Positions 9,301 through 16,939 of a stretch of 64,000 bases of DNA are shown here, piece after piece (position 1 is the stretch's first letter; every line of letters starts with the position of its first letter). The DNA lies in assembly GCF_009852415.1 (NCBI RefSeq), contig NZ_WOXS01000002.1, positions 6,302,001 to 6,366,000 of the forward strand, written 5' to 3'. Under the pieces are notes generated by a model. The model searched no databases and was not told the origin of the DNA. It saw only the letters and a program-made list of their open reading frames with translations. This DNA comes from Streptomyces sp. Tu 3180 (GTDB lineage: Bacteria > Actinomycetota > Actinomycetes > Streptomycetales > Streptomycetaceae). The translations under genes were made by a program, and so were the position numbers.

Positions 9301-10257
9301 TCAGACACACCCGGTCCCGCGGCGCTCATCAGTTACGTGCTGCCGGTGTTCAACGAGCAGGACGGCATCCGGCGCTTCCACGACGAGCTGGTGGCCGCGC
9401 TCCGTACCCGCCCCGAGCTCTCGTGCGAGCTGGTGTACGTCAACGACGGCTCGTCCGACGCGTCACTGGAGATCCTCCGCGACCTGGCGAAGAACGATCC
9501 GCGGGTGCGCGTGGTCGACCTCGCGCGCAACTTCGGGCACCAGATGGCGATCACGGCCGGACTGGACGAGGCGCGCGGTGACGCGGTGATCGTGATGGAC
9601 ACCGATCTGCAGGACCCGCCGCGGGTGAGCCTCGAGCTCGTCGACGCGTGGCGGGACGGCGCGGAGGTCGTGCACGCGCGGCGCCGGTCCCGGCGGGACA
9701 CGCTGTTCAAGCGGGTGACGGCGGCCGCCTACTACCGGGTGCTCCGGGCGTGCACGGAGGTCGACATCCCCCTGGACACGGGGGACTTCCGGCTGCTGGA
9801 CCGGCGGGTCGCCGACGAGCTGCGGCGCTACCGGGAGCGCAGCCGGTTCGTGCGGGGCATCGTCGCCTCGATGGGCTTCGTCCAGACCGAGGTGCACTTC
9901 GACCGCGACGAGCGGTTCGCCGGGGAGACCAAGTACCCGCTGCGGAAGATGGCGCGGCTGGCGGTCGACGGGGTGACGGGCTTCTCCACGGTGCCGCTGA
10001 AGCTGATCACGCGCCTGGGGTTCGTGGTGCTGGCACTGTCCCTCGCGGGCATCGGGTACGCGCTGGCGATGAAGGCGTTCCGGCCCGACATCACGGTCTC
10101 CGGCTGGACCATGCTCATGGTCGTCGTGCTGTTCCTGGGCGGCGTGCAGATGCTGTCGCTCGGGGTGCTCGGTTCCTACATCGGGCGGACGTACAGCGAG
10201 GCGCAGGGGCGGCCGCTGTACATCGTCCGGCAGGTGGTCCGCCATGGCGGTGACTGA
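9298..10257 (+). CDS. GT2-family polyprenyl-phosphate glycosyltransferase (GtrB/DPM1-like)
   Basis: 319 aa. The catalytic domain (about 1-230) has the GT-A hallmarks: 'VLPVFNEQDGIRRF' for nucleotide binding, 'VYVNDGSSDAS', and the metal-binding 'VMDTDLQDPP'. Two C-terminal membrane helices follow (about 235-258 and 270-295, 'VLFLGGVQMLSLGVLGSYIGRTYSE'). This architecture belongs to enzymes that load a sugar onto undecaprenyl phosphate on the cytoplasmic face. The gene overlaps the next (GtrA, a presumed flippase partner) by 14 bp, and an FAD oxidoreductase follows, so the three probably form one operon decorating an envelope glycan. The sugar cannot be read from sequence. Confidence 0.92.
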   Translation: MSDTPGPAALISYVLPVFNEQDGIRRFHDELVAALRTRPELSCELVYVNDGSSDASLEILRDLAKNDPRVRVVDLARNFGHQMAITAGLDEARGDAVIVMDTDLQDPPRVSLELVDAWRDGAEVVHARRRSRRDTLFKRVTAAAYYRVLRACTEVDIPLDTGDFRLLDRRVADELRRYRERSRFVRGIVASMGFVQTEVHFDRDERFAGETKYPLRKMARLAVDGVTGFSTVPLKLITRLGFVVLALSLAGIGYALAMKAFRPDITVSGWTMLMVVVLFLGGVQMLSLGVLGSYIGRTYSEAQGRPLYIVRQVVRHGGD

Positions 10258-10657
10258 CGCGCCCGCCCGGACCGGGCGGCGCCCCCGGGGCCTTCGGCAG
10301 CTGGCCGGCTACACGCTCGTCGGCGGCAGCGGAGTCGCCCTGGACCTGGCCGCGTTCGCGCTCCTCCACAACGTGCTCGGGTGGCACGAGCAGCTCGCCA
10401 ACGGCGCCTCCACCACCCTGGGCATCACCAACAACTTCGTCCTCAACGCGGTGTTCGTCTTCGGCAGGCGCGACCGGCTGCTGCTTCGCCTGGTGCGCTT
10501 CTACGCCGTGGGGACGTGCGGCATCGCGCTCACCTTCGGGCTGCTGTGGCTCTTCGCCGGCCGCCTCGGGATCGACCCGAACCTGGTCAAGGCCGCCTCC
10601 CTGCCGCTGGTCCTGGCGGTGCAGTTCGTGCTCAACCGGAAGTGGAGCTTCGCGTGA
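10244..10657 (+). CDS. GtrA-like family membrane protein
   Basis: 137 aa with four predicted membrane helices and the family pattern 'LAGYTLVGGSGVALDLAAF...TTLGITNNFVLNAVFVF...VQFVLNRKWSF'. GtrA proteins are thought to flip or position polyprenyl-linked sugars made by a GtrB-type transferase, which here is the gene directly upstream with a 14-bp overlap. It ends in a four-base overlap (GTGA) with the FAD oxidoreductase gene. Confidence 0.92.
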   Translation: MAVTDAPARTGRRPRGLRQLAGYTLVGGSGVALDLAAFALLHNVLGWHEQLANGASTTLGITNNFVLNAVFVFGRRDRLLLRLVRFYAVGTCGIALTFGLLWLFAGRLGIDPNLVKAASLPLVLAVQFVLNRKWSFA

Positions 10658-11910
10658 ACCTGGGCATCATCGGCGCCGGCGCCACCGGACTGACCGCCGC
10701 CTACGACGCGGTCAAGGCCGGGCACACGGTCACGGTGCTGGAGGCGGCCGACGAGCTGGGCGGCCTGGCCGCCTCGCTGACCGTGCGGGGCACACCGCTG
10801 GAACGCTACTACCACCACATCTTCCGCTCCGACCACGCCATGATCGAGCTGATCGAGGAGCTGGGCCTGGGCGCGTCCCTGCGCTTCCACCGGCCCACCA
10901 CCGGCATCTACCGCGCCGGCCGGCTGCGCCCGTTCAGCACCCCGGCGCAGATGCTGCGCTTCCTGCCCCCGCTGCCGGCGCTGCGCTTCGCGGTCTCCTC
11001 CGCCGCGCTGAAGGCCGTGCGCAGGGGCGAGCGCTTCAACGACCGCACGGCGCTGGGCTGGCTGCGCCGCTGGGCCGGGCGGCGGGCCACGCAGGAGATC
11101 TGGGAGCCGCTGCTGCGCGGCAAGTTCGGGGAGCGTGCCGAGGAGGTGTCCATGGCCTGGCTGTGGGCCCGGGTGCACTGCCGCACCTTCGAACTGGGCT
11201 ATGTGCACGGCGGGTTCGAGAAGGTGTACGCGGCGCTCGCGGACGCGGTCGCCGGGCGCGGCGGGAAGATCGAGTTCGGCAAGCGGCTGGAGCGGATCCG
11301 CCAGGAGGGCGACACGGTCACGGTGGAGACCGGGGACGGGGCCTCGTACGGCTTCGACCACCTGGTCGTCACCACCCCGCAGCCCGTCTTCGCCCGGGCC
11401 GCGGGGCTGCCCGCCGACGACCTGGTGTGGCGCAACCAGTACCTCGGCGCCACCTGCTTCGTGCTGGAGCTGGACCGCAGCCTCATCCCGTACTACTGGC
11501 TCAACGTCAACGACACCGACTTCCCGTTCCTCGCCGTCGTCGAGCACACCCGGATGGTGGACCCGGCGGAGTACGGCGGCAAGCACGTCGTGTACGTCGG
11601 GAACTACGTGCCGCGCGACGACTGGCGCTTCACCTCCGACCCGGAGGACCTGCTGGAGGCGTACGTCCCCTGGCTGCGGCGGCTGAACCCGGACTTCGAC
11701 CGCTCCTGGATCACCGGGTCGCACTTCTCCCGCGCCCCCTTCGCGCAGCCCGTCGTCACCCCGGAGTACCGGGCGCTGATCCCGCCGCACGAGACGGCGA
11801 TGAGCCGGGTCACGCTGGCCACCATGGCGCAGGTCTACCCGCAGGACCGGGGGCAGAACTACGCGGTGGCGATGGCGCACCGGGTCACGGAGCTGATCGG
11901 CGCGCGATGA
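10654..11910 (+). CDS. FAD/NAD(P)-dependent amine-oxidase-fold oxidoreductase
   Basis: 418 aa starting at GTG 10654, which overlaps the GtrA stop and starts exactly at the Rossmann fold 'LGIIGAGATGLTAAYDA'. The ADP-binding motif is followed by 'EAADELGGLAAS', the second FAD motif of the protoporphyrinogen-oxidase/UDP-galactopyranose-mutase-like superfamily. The C-terminal 'MAQVYPQDRGQNYAVAMAHR' fits the FAD-closing region. No membrane segment is evident. Coupling to GtrB- and GtrA-like genes suggests it oxidises, reduces or isomerises a nucleotide- or lipid-linked sugar, but this is inference from context. A carotenoid or terpene oxidoreductase role is possible though less consistent with the operon. 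Confidence 0.85.
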   Translation: MNLGIIGAGATGLTAAYDAVKAGHTVTVLEAADELGGLAASLTVRGTPLERYYHHIFRSDHAMIELIEELGLGASLRFHRPTTGIYRAGRLRPFSTPAQMLRFLPPLPALRFAVSSAALKAVRRGERFNDRTALGWLRRWAGRRATQEIWEPLLRGKFGERAEEVSMAWLWARVHCRTFELGYVHGGFEKVYAALADAVAGRGGKIEFGKRLERIRQEGDTVTVETGDGASYGFDHLVVTTPQPVFARAAGLPADDLVWRNQYLGATCFVLELDRSLIPYYWLNVNDTDFPFLAVVEHTRMVDPAEYGGKHVVYVGNYVPRDDWRFTSDPEDLLEAYVPWLRRLNPDFDRSWITGSHFSRAPFAQPVVTPEYRALIPPHETAMSRVTLATMAQVYPQDRGQNYAVAMAHRVTELIGAR

Positions 11911-12011
11911 GTCCCGGCGCGACGACGGCCACCGTCCCGTCCCGGGCGGTGGCCGTCGTCGCGCCGGCCCACCGGTCCGCGGTCACCGCAGCCGGCCCGC
12001 CGCGAGCCGCG

Positions 12012-12380
12012 TCACGGGCGCCGCAGCGTCTGGGGGGTGGTGGAGTACAGCGGCGCGAGGACGGCGGCCGCGGCGCTGACCGCCAGGAACCACAGGGGCG
12101 CCCGCCCCCGCACCCCGTACCACCGCCGGCCCCCACACCGCGGCGGCGTGGTACGCGAACCAGTTGCCCTGCACCACCACCGCGCCCAGGCCCACGGCGG
12201 CCGTCGCCGCGGCGAGCAGCGCCCACCGCGCACGCCGCCGGTCGTCCTGGCAGGCGGGCAGCAGGAGCAGCACGGGACTGAGGACGGCCCGGTCCGCGAG
12301 GAAGCCGGCCGACCGGGCGACGGCTGCCGGGCCGGTGGGCCCGCACGCCGGCCGGGCGGACGGGACGGCCCCGTACGCAC
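12012..12380 (-). pseudogene. C-terminal remnant of a polytopic membrane protein, frameshifted
   Basis: On the minus strand one frame reads 'FLADRAVLSPVLLLLPACQ' and 'AVGLGAVVVQGNWFAYHAAAVWGP'. At about 12125 the hydrophobic reading moves to another frame, 'WYGVRGRAPLWFLAVSAAAA' then 'VLAPLYSTTPQTLRRP', ending at TGA 12014-12012. Together this is ~120 residues with two or three membrane helices and no N-terminal part, so it is a 3' fragment with one frameshift. The pattern resembles the tail of actinobacterial membrane glycosyltransferases (GT87/GT39 style), which would suit the preceding cassette, but the family is uncertain. No intact gene lies between 11911 and 12501. Confidence 0.5.
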
Positions 12381-12399
12381 CGGTGGGGAAGGCCGGCCG

Positions 12400-12429
12400 A
12401 TGACAGCGGAGGGCCGGCGCCCCTAGAAT
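12400..12429 (+). promoter_or_regulatory. Vegetative-type promoter for the DUF3592 gene
   Basis: ATGACA (12400-12405) and TAGAAT (12424-12429) are separated by 18 bp, close to the Streptomyces housekeeping consensus. Transcription would begin near 12436, about 65 nt before the start codon. A 14-codon open frame (ATG 12461, preceded by GGGGCGGGGCG) ends in a TGA that overlaps the DUF3592 ATG at 12502. Confidence 0.5.
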
Positions 12430-12501
12430 CCGCCGGGATCGATCGGACGGGGGCGGGGCGATGGGCGAGCACGGCACGGAGAGCACCGGCCGGGGGGCGA
12501 G

Positions 12502-13302
12502 ATGACGACGCCGCACCTCGTCCTGCGAGGCGGCGGCGTGGTGGCACGGCTGGTGCACGACGGGCTGCTGCTGGAGCGGGCGGGCGAGGAGGTGGCCATA
12601 CCGTTCGCGGCGGTCGAACGGGTCACGGTGGACGGGCGGCGTGCCGCGATCGAACTGACCGCGCCGGACGGCACCGCGCCGCACGTCCACTGCGTCGAGG
12701 ACGGGAGCGCGGCCGCGGTCGCCGCGTTCGCCGACGCCGTCAACCGTCTGCTGCCGCGGCGGGCGCGGGACGAGCCGCGCGCCGACGGCTCCACGCTCGT
12801 CGGCGTGCGCCCCCTGGCGGTCCGTGAACGGCGGATGACCGCGGGGGACGCGGCCCTGATCGTCCCGCTCCTGGCGGCCGGGGCCCTGACGGTGGCCGTG
12901 GGCGTGGCCGGGGGAGCGCGCTACTCGGCGATGCTGGTGCCCGCGTTCGTCGGCATCCTCATCGGCTGGCTGACCTCCTACCTGCCGGGCAGGAGCCTGT
13001 ACCGGTCGTGGCGGCTGCGGAAGCACGGCGTCACGGTGGTCGCGCAGTTCTCGCACGACGTCGACCGGATGAGGGCGTACCGCTACACGGACACCAGCGG
13101 GGAGAGCCACGTGTGCACCACCACCGGCCACGGACGGCGGATCGAGGTCATGTACGACCCGGGGGACCCCTCACGGGCCGTGGTCCGCGAGTCCCCCGCG
13201 GCACGCGGCACGACAGCCGTCCTGGGGCTCGTGGGGCTCGCCACCCTCGGCGGCACCCTCTGGTACGCGTACCTGGTGGTCAGCGACGCGTTCGCCGGCT
13301 GA
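12502..13302 (+). CDS. DUF3592 domain membrane protein
   Basis: 266 aa. Residues 1-90 look like a small PH-like beta domain ('LVLRGGGVVARLVHDGLLLERAGEE'). Two membrane helices follow at about 118-160. A soluble stretch 'WRLRKHGVTVVAQFSHDVDRMRAYRYTDTSG', typical of DUF3592, comes next, then a last helix near 238-258 ('VLGLVGLATLGGTLWYAYLVV'). Function of the family is unknown. It is a single gene with its own promoter, convergent with the PP2C phosphatase gene. Confidence 0.8.
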   Translation: MTTPHLVLRGGGVVARLVHDGLLLERAGEEVAIPFAAVERVTVDGRRAAIELTAPDGTAPHVHCVEDGSAAAVAAFADAVNRLLPRRARDEPRADGSTLVGVRPLAVRERRMTAGDAALIVPLLAAGALTVAVGVAGGARYSAMLVPAFVGILIGWLTSYLPGRSLYRSWRLRKHGVTVVAQFSHDVDRMRAYRYTDTSGESHVCTTTGHGRRIEVMYDPGDPSRAVVRESPAARGTTAVLGLVGLATLGGTLWYAYLVVSDAFAG

Positions 13303-13452
13303 AGCCCGGCGCACGAGCACCGGCCTCCGGCGGCGGACGTGGGGCCGGAGAGCGGCTCCGGCGTCCGAAGAGGTTCCGGGACGGGCGGCCGGCTGCGGCG
13401 TCGTGCTTCGGAGGGGCCGGCCCCGCCGCGGGGTGCGGACCGGCCGAGCCGG

Positions 13453-14568
13453 TCACGGCCGGGACGCGGGCGCGCGCCCGATCGCGATCATGGCGGCGTC
13501 GTCGCCCATGTGCCCGCCGACGTGGTCCAGCAGATCACGCCGGAGGCGGTGCAGGAAGGCGGCGGGGTCGTCCTCGGTCCAGCCGTCGATGCGCTCGGCG
13601 AGCGGATAGAAGGCGCCGGCGGAGTCGCGGGCCTCGGTGATCCCGTCCGTGTAGAGCAGCAGGAGGTCTCCCGCCTCGAACCCGAAGCTGTCCACGTGGT
13701 AGCGGGGGCGAGCCAGATCGCCCAGGCCCAGCGGAGGCGCGGCCTGGTAGGCGTTGATCACCCTGGCACGGCCGCCGCGCACGAGGATCGGGGGCGGGTG
13801 CCCGCAGTCGATCATGTCGACCCGGTCGTCGTCGTCGGGGATGTCCAGGACGGTGGCGGTGATGAAGGTCTCCCCGGACCGGTCCGTCTCACCGGGTTCG
13901 GCCAGGTCCCAGCACACGCTCCCGTCGAGGTAGGTCACGAGTTCCACCAGGTCCGCCTGGCGGTGGGCGGCGCCCCGGAACGCGCCGAGCAGCAGGGCGG
14001 CGTCACCGACGGCGGTCATGCCCTTGCCCCGCACGTCACCCACGATCAGCCGGGTGCCGTGCCCCGTGCGCGCGATCGCGTACAGGTCACCGCCGATCTG
14101 GGCCTCGGCCTCGGCGGCGAGGTAGAGGGAGGCGACTCGCAGCGGCCCGATCCGGTGGGGCAGTGGTCGGAGAACCACGCGCTGCGCCGTCTCGGAGACG
14201 TATCTCACCTGCGACAGTTCCCTGGCGTGGCGCTCCCGGACGACGCAGAAGACCACGAGGCTCGCACCGACCAGGACCAGGGCGGCGATCTGCGCCTGGT
14301 GGTTCGCCGAGAACAACTCGTCCCGGTCGCGCAGTACCGCGATGAGCGCCTGAGCCGCCACCGCGAGGGCGGCGACCAGTCCCGTCAGCCGGGGACCGGC
14401 GAACGACGCGGTGATCGCCGGGGCCGCCACCAGCAGGGGACCCAGGTGGATGTGGGGCGGCGCGAGCACGTCGATCAGGACCACCACCACGATCAGCGCG
14501 ATCGGGACGCAGACCATCACGCGGCTCACTCGCGCCGACCGGTCAGGATCCGAGGAACGCTGCGGCAC
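13453..14568 (-). CDS. Membrane-anchored PP2C/SpoIIE-type serine/threonine phosphatase
   Basis: 371 aa from GTG 14568. The N-terminal ~110 residues contain about four membrane helices ('VMVCVPIALIVVVVLIDVL', 'PLLVAAPAITASF', 'IAALVLVGASLVVFCVV'). A short linker leads to a SpoIIE/PP2C domain (about 140-365) with metal-binding acidic motifs: 'AQIGGDLYAIARTGHGTRLIVGDVRGKG', 'MIDCGHPPPILVR', 'LLLYTDGITEARD' and the closing 'GDDAAMIAIG'. These phosphatases usually act on anti-anti-sigma factors. It is the last gene of a minus-strand run, 83 bp after the solute-binding protein gene, and may be the output or reset arm of that sensing module. The start is uncertain (AGAAGG sits only one base before the GTG). 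Confidence 0.9.
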   Translation of the reverse strand: MPQRSSDPDRSARVSRVMVCVPIALIVVVVLIDVLAPPHIHLGPLLVAAPAITASFAGPRLTGLVAALAVAAQALIAVLRDRDELFSANHQAQIAALVLVGASLVVFCVVRERHARELSQVRYVSETAQRVVLRPLPHRIGPLRVASLYLAAEAEAQIGGDLYAIARTGHGTRLIVGDVRGKGMTAVGDAALLLGAFRGAAHRQADLVELVTYLDGSVCWDLAEPGETDRSGETFITATVLDIPDDDDRVDMIDCGHPPPILVRGGRARVINAYQAAPPLGLGDLARPRYHVDSFGFEAGDLLLLYTDGITEARDSAGAFYPLAERIDGWTEDDPAAFLHRLRRDLLDHVGGHMGDDAAMIAIGRAPASRP

Positions 14569-14651
14569 ACCTTCTCTCTACACCTGCCGCGCCCGGCGCG
14601 CACCAGATGAGCGAGGCCGCCGCCGGAGCGCGGCGGGCACCGCCACCCCGC

Positions 14652-15917
14652 TCACCGCGTACTGCACACCCTCTTCGGGGCCGCCCTGCTGTCGGCGCCC
14701 TGCGCGGACCGGGCGTCCTGCACCCTCTGCACGTCCCCGAGGAGGCCCGGGATGTCGGGGTCCTGACCGGCGGCGGCCCTCGCGATGGTCAGCAGGACGG
14801 CCTCGTAGAAGGCGTCCCGCACGGCGGGCGCCATGACGTCCGAGGCGTCCAGGCAGCGGGGCCCCTCACCGAGCCGTCGTGCGATCCCGCGTTCGACCGC
14901 ACCGCCCTGCGGCTTCACCCGGCGGTTCGCCGAGAAGACGTCCGCCAGATCGGCCCACTTCCGCTGCCCCTCCTCGGAGGCCAGCCGGCGGATCAGCGCA
15001 CGGGCCTGGGGACGGTCGCTGAACAGCGCCGCGAAGTCGCCGGTCACCTCGTGGGCCCGCACCCGGCCGCCTCCGGGCAGGAGCGGAGCGGAGTCCACCA
15101 GGCGCGCGTGCCCCGCGTCGTCCTTGTAGAAGGAGGGCGCGAAGGACCCCTGGTGCTCCAGGGTGCACCCGCCCCAGCCCTCGAACAGCAGCCCGTTGCC
15201 GTCCGGGGCGCCGCGGTGGTCGGTGAGCAGGGCGTGCTCGGCCGCGTCCCTGTCCTGGCGGAGCAGACCGGCCCACGCCTCCCAGGCGGTGCGCACCGGA
15301 TCGCTGCGCCACCACTTCGTCCCGCCCGTGCCCAGGGCCCACTTCTCGTAGACGTCCGGGCCCTCCCGCTGCAGCACGAGGTCCTCGATCCAGTCGGTCC
15401 CGGGCCAGCCGGAGGCGCCGTCGTCCCCCATGCCGACGCACCAGCTCCTCATCGGGGCCGGTGCGCCGGCCGGCGGGTGGCCCCGGCGGTACCAGACGAT
15501 GCTCTTCAGGTCCGCCTTGACCGGCACCCAGTAGACGTGCTCGGAGGGCGAGCCGGTCGGTTTCCAGGGCGCGCCGTACTCCCGCGGGTCGTAGAGACCG
15601 TTCAGCGGCTCGAGGAGGTTCTGGTCGGCGTACTCGGCGAGCTCGCCGATGCCCGGCATGATCACGATGTCCGGGGGCTCCCCCGACTGCACCTTGGAGA
15701 GCAGCACCTCCCGCTGGGCGGCGGTGCCCTGGTAGCGGAAGGGGATGCCGAAGCCCCGCAGCACGGTCTCGAACCGCTCCGCCTGCCCGGCCGTCCACGT
15801 CCCGAGGATGGTCACCGGCTCCTCGTCGTCGTGCTGCGCCCAGACCACCACCATGCCCCCGGCGGTGATCAGCAGCATGACCACGACGAAGACCAGCACG
15901 TTGAACCGCCGGGTCAC
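14652..15917 (-). CDS. Membrane-tethered extracellular solute-binding protein
   Basis: 421 aa from GTG 15917, overlapping the previous stop (GTGA). A single N-terminal helix ('FNVLVFVVVMLLITAGGMVVVWA') has no lipobox cysteine, so the protein is either anchored by the helix or cleaved by signal peptidase I. From residue ~36 a periplasmic-binding fold follows: 'VTILGTWTAGQAERFETVL...QREVLLSKVQSGEPPDIVIMPGIGELAEYAD', the pattern of family-1 (oligosaccharide-type) binding proteins. No ABC permease or ATPase is nearby. Instead it is coupled to a four-helix membrane sensor and a PknG-like kinase, so it probably senses rather than imports, as GlnH does in mycobacteria. Sequence class differs from GlnH (an amino-acid binder), so the ligand may be a sugar or glycan. 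Confidence 0.88.
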   Translation of the reverse strand: MTRRFNVLVFVVVMLLITAGGMVVVWAQHDDEEPVTILGTWTAGQAERFETVLRGFGIPFRYQGTAAQREVLLSKVQSGEPPDIVIMPGIGELAEYADQNLLEPLNGLYDPREYGAPWKPTGSPSEHVYWVPVKADLKSIVWYRRGHPPAGAPAPMRSWCVGMGDDGASGWPGTDWIEDLVLQREGPDVYEKWALGTGGTKWWRSDPVRTAWEAWAGLLRQDRDAAEHALLTDHRGAPDGNGLLFEGWGGCTLEHQGSFAPSFYKDDAGHARLVDSAPLLPGGGRVRAHEVTGDFAALFSDRPQARALIRRLASEEGQRKWADLADVFSANRRVKPQGGAVERGIARRLGEGPRCLDASDVMAPAVRDAFYEAVLLTIARAAAGQDPDIPGLLGDVQRVQDARSAQGADSRAAPKRVCSTR

Positions 15918-16939
15918 CGTCGCCTCCAGTAGTCGTTGTCGAGCCGGAGACCGAGCCCCAGCGCGGGCAGGACGATGGCCAGCAGGCTGCCGACGAGAGC
16001 GCCCCGGTACACCGTGTCGGTCCAGGCGCCCTCGGCCGTCTTGTGCCGGACGTCCTCCGACTCCTCCGTGACGCGCTGCTGCGCCTCGGCCAGCCCCGGG
16101 CCGCCGCCCTGCCGGGACACCTCGGTGATCAGCCGCAGGTCCTTGAGCGCCCCGCCGAGATCGTCCTCGGTGGAGTACGCCGTCGTCAGCGGGACCACCG
16201 CGAGCAGCACGGTGAGGACGAAGGCCGCGAGCAACCACGGATTCCAGTCGCGGCCGCAGCGGTCGCGCAGCACGAACAGCGCCGAGAGCAGGGTCAGCGC
16301 CACCGCGGCCAGGGCGAGCTCGGCGACCCACCACCCGCCGCGCTGCCACCGCCCCATGGTGGCTGTCGCCTCGGCGTGCTCCATCTGCACCCGCTGCAGC
16401 GCGTCCAGGCGGGGCGCGAGGCCCACCGTCTCGCGGGTGAGCAGCGACTTCGCCTCCTGGAGCTTCTGCTCCCGCATGAGGGGCTGGTCCCGGTAGAGGG
16501 ACGTGGCGAGGCCGAGCGAGTTGCTGTAGGTGGCGAGCAGGCCCTTGACCGTGCCGAGGTCCTGGTCCGTGCGGTCGGCGATCCGGGACAGGCCCTGGTC
16601 GGCGGCCGAGAGCTGGGAGCGGTAGGTCTCGCCCGAGCCCGTGACGCCGATGAGGTTCATGTTCACCAGGGCGTGGGCCTCCTGGCCGGCCCGCAGGGCC
16701 GCGAGCCGGGTGGCGGCGAGCCCCTGCACGGCCGGAGCCTCCCGGGACGCGAGGGCTTCGGCGCCGCGCTGGGCCTGCCGGCAGGAGAGGAACAGGGCGG
16801 TGGACGCCACGGCCGTGAGCACGAGCAGGACCAGCAGGTGCGCCTCCAGCAGCCGGCGGGTCCGCCAGGGGCTCAGGCACCCGCGCCAGAAGGCGGCCGG
16901 GGACCAGCGGCGCCGGTAGGCGGCGCGTCGGGTCGTCAC
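15914..16939 (-). CDS. Four-helix membrane sensor protein (GlnX-like topology)
   Basis: 341 aa. GTG 16939 is chosen because it overlaps the upstream stop (GTGA). TM1 lies near 31-53 ('HLLVLLVLTAVASTALFLSC'). An alpha-helical extracellular region of ~140 residues follows, then TM2 ('AELALAAVALTLLSALFVL') and TM3 ('WLLAAFVLTVLLAVVPLTTA'), a ~55-residue polar helical segment, and TM4 ('GALVGSLLAIVLPALGLGL') with a short basic tail. There is no kinase, HAMP or cyclase domain. This topology, and the position between a PknG-like kinase and a solute-binding protein, matches GlnX of mycobacteria, the membrane relay between GlnH and PknG. Orthology cannot be proven by eye. Confidence 0.8.
   Translation of the reverse strand: MTTRRAAYRRRWSPAAFWRGCLSPWRTRRLLEAHLLVLLVLTAVASTALFLSCRQAQRGAEALASREAPAVQGLAATRLAALRAGQEAHALVNMNLIGVTGSGETYRSQLSAADQGLSRIADRTDQDLGTVKGLLATYSNSLGLATSLYRDQPLMREQKLQEAKSLLTRETVGLAPRLDALQRVQMEHAEATATMGRWQRGGWWVAELALAAVALTLLSALFVLRDRCGRDWNPWLLAAFVLTVLLAVVPLTTAYSTEDDLGGALKDLRLITEVSRQGGGPGLAEAQQRVTEESEDVRHKTAEGAWTDTVYRGALVGSLLAIVLPALGLGLRLDNDYWRRR

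Noticed and set aside
11911..12501. An intact minus-strand gene of 220 codons
   Set aside because: That frame is Arg/Gly/Pro-rich shadow. The hydrophobic, protein-like signal lies in two other frames and is only a frameshifted 3' fragment.
14652..15917. Component of an ABC sugar importer
   Set aside because: No permease or ATPase gene is adjacent. The gene is coupled to a membrane sensor and kinase operon instead.
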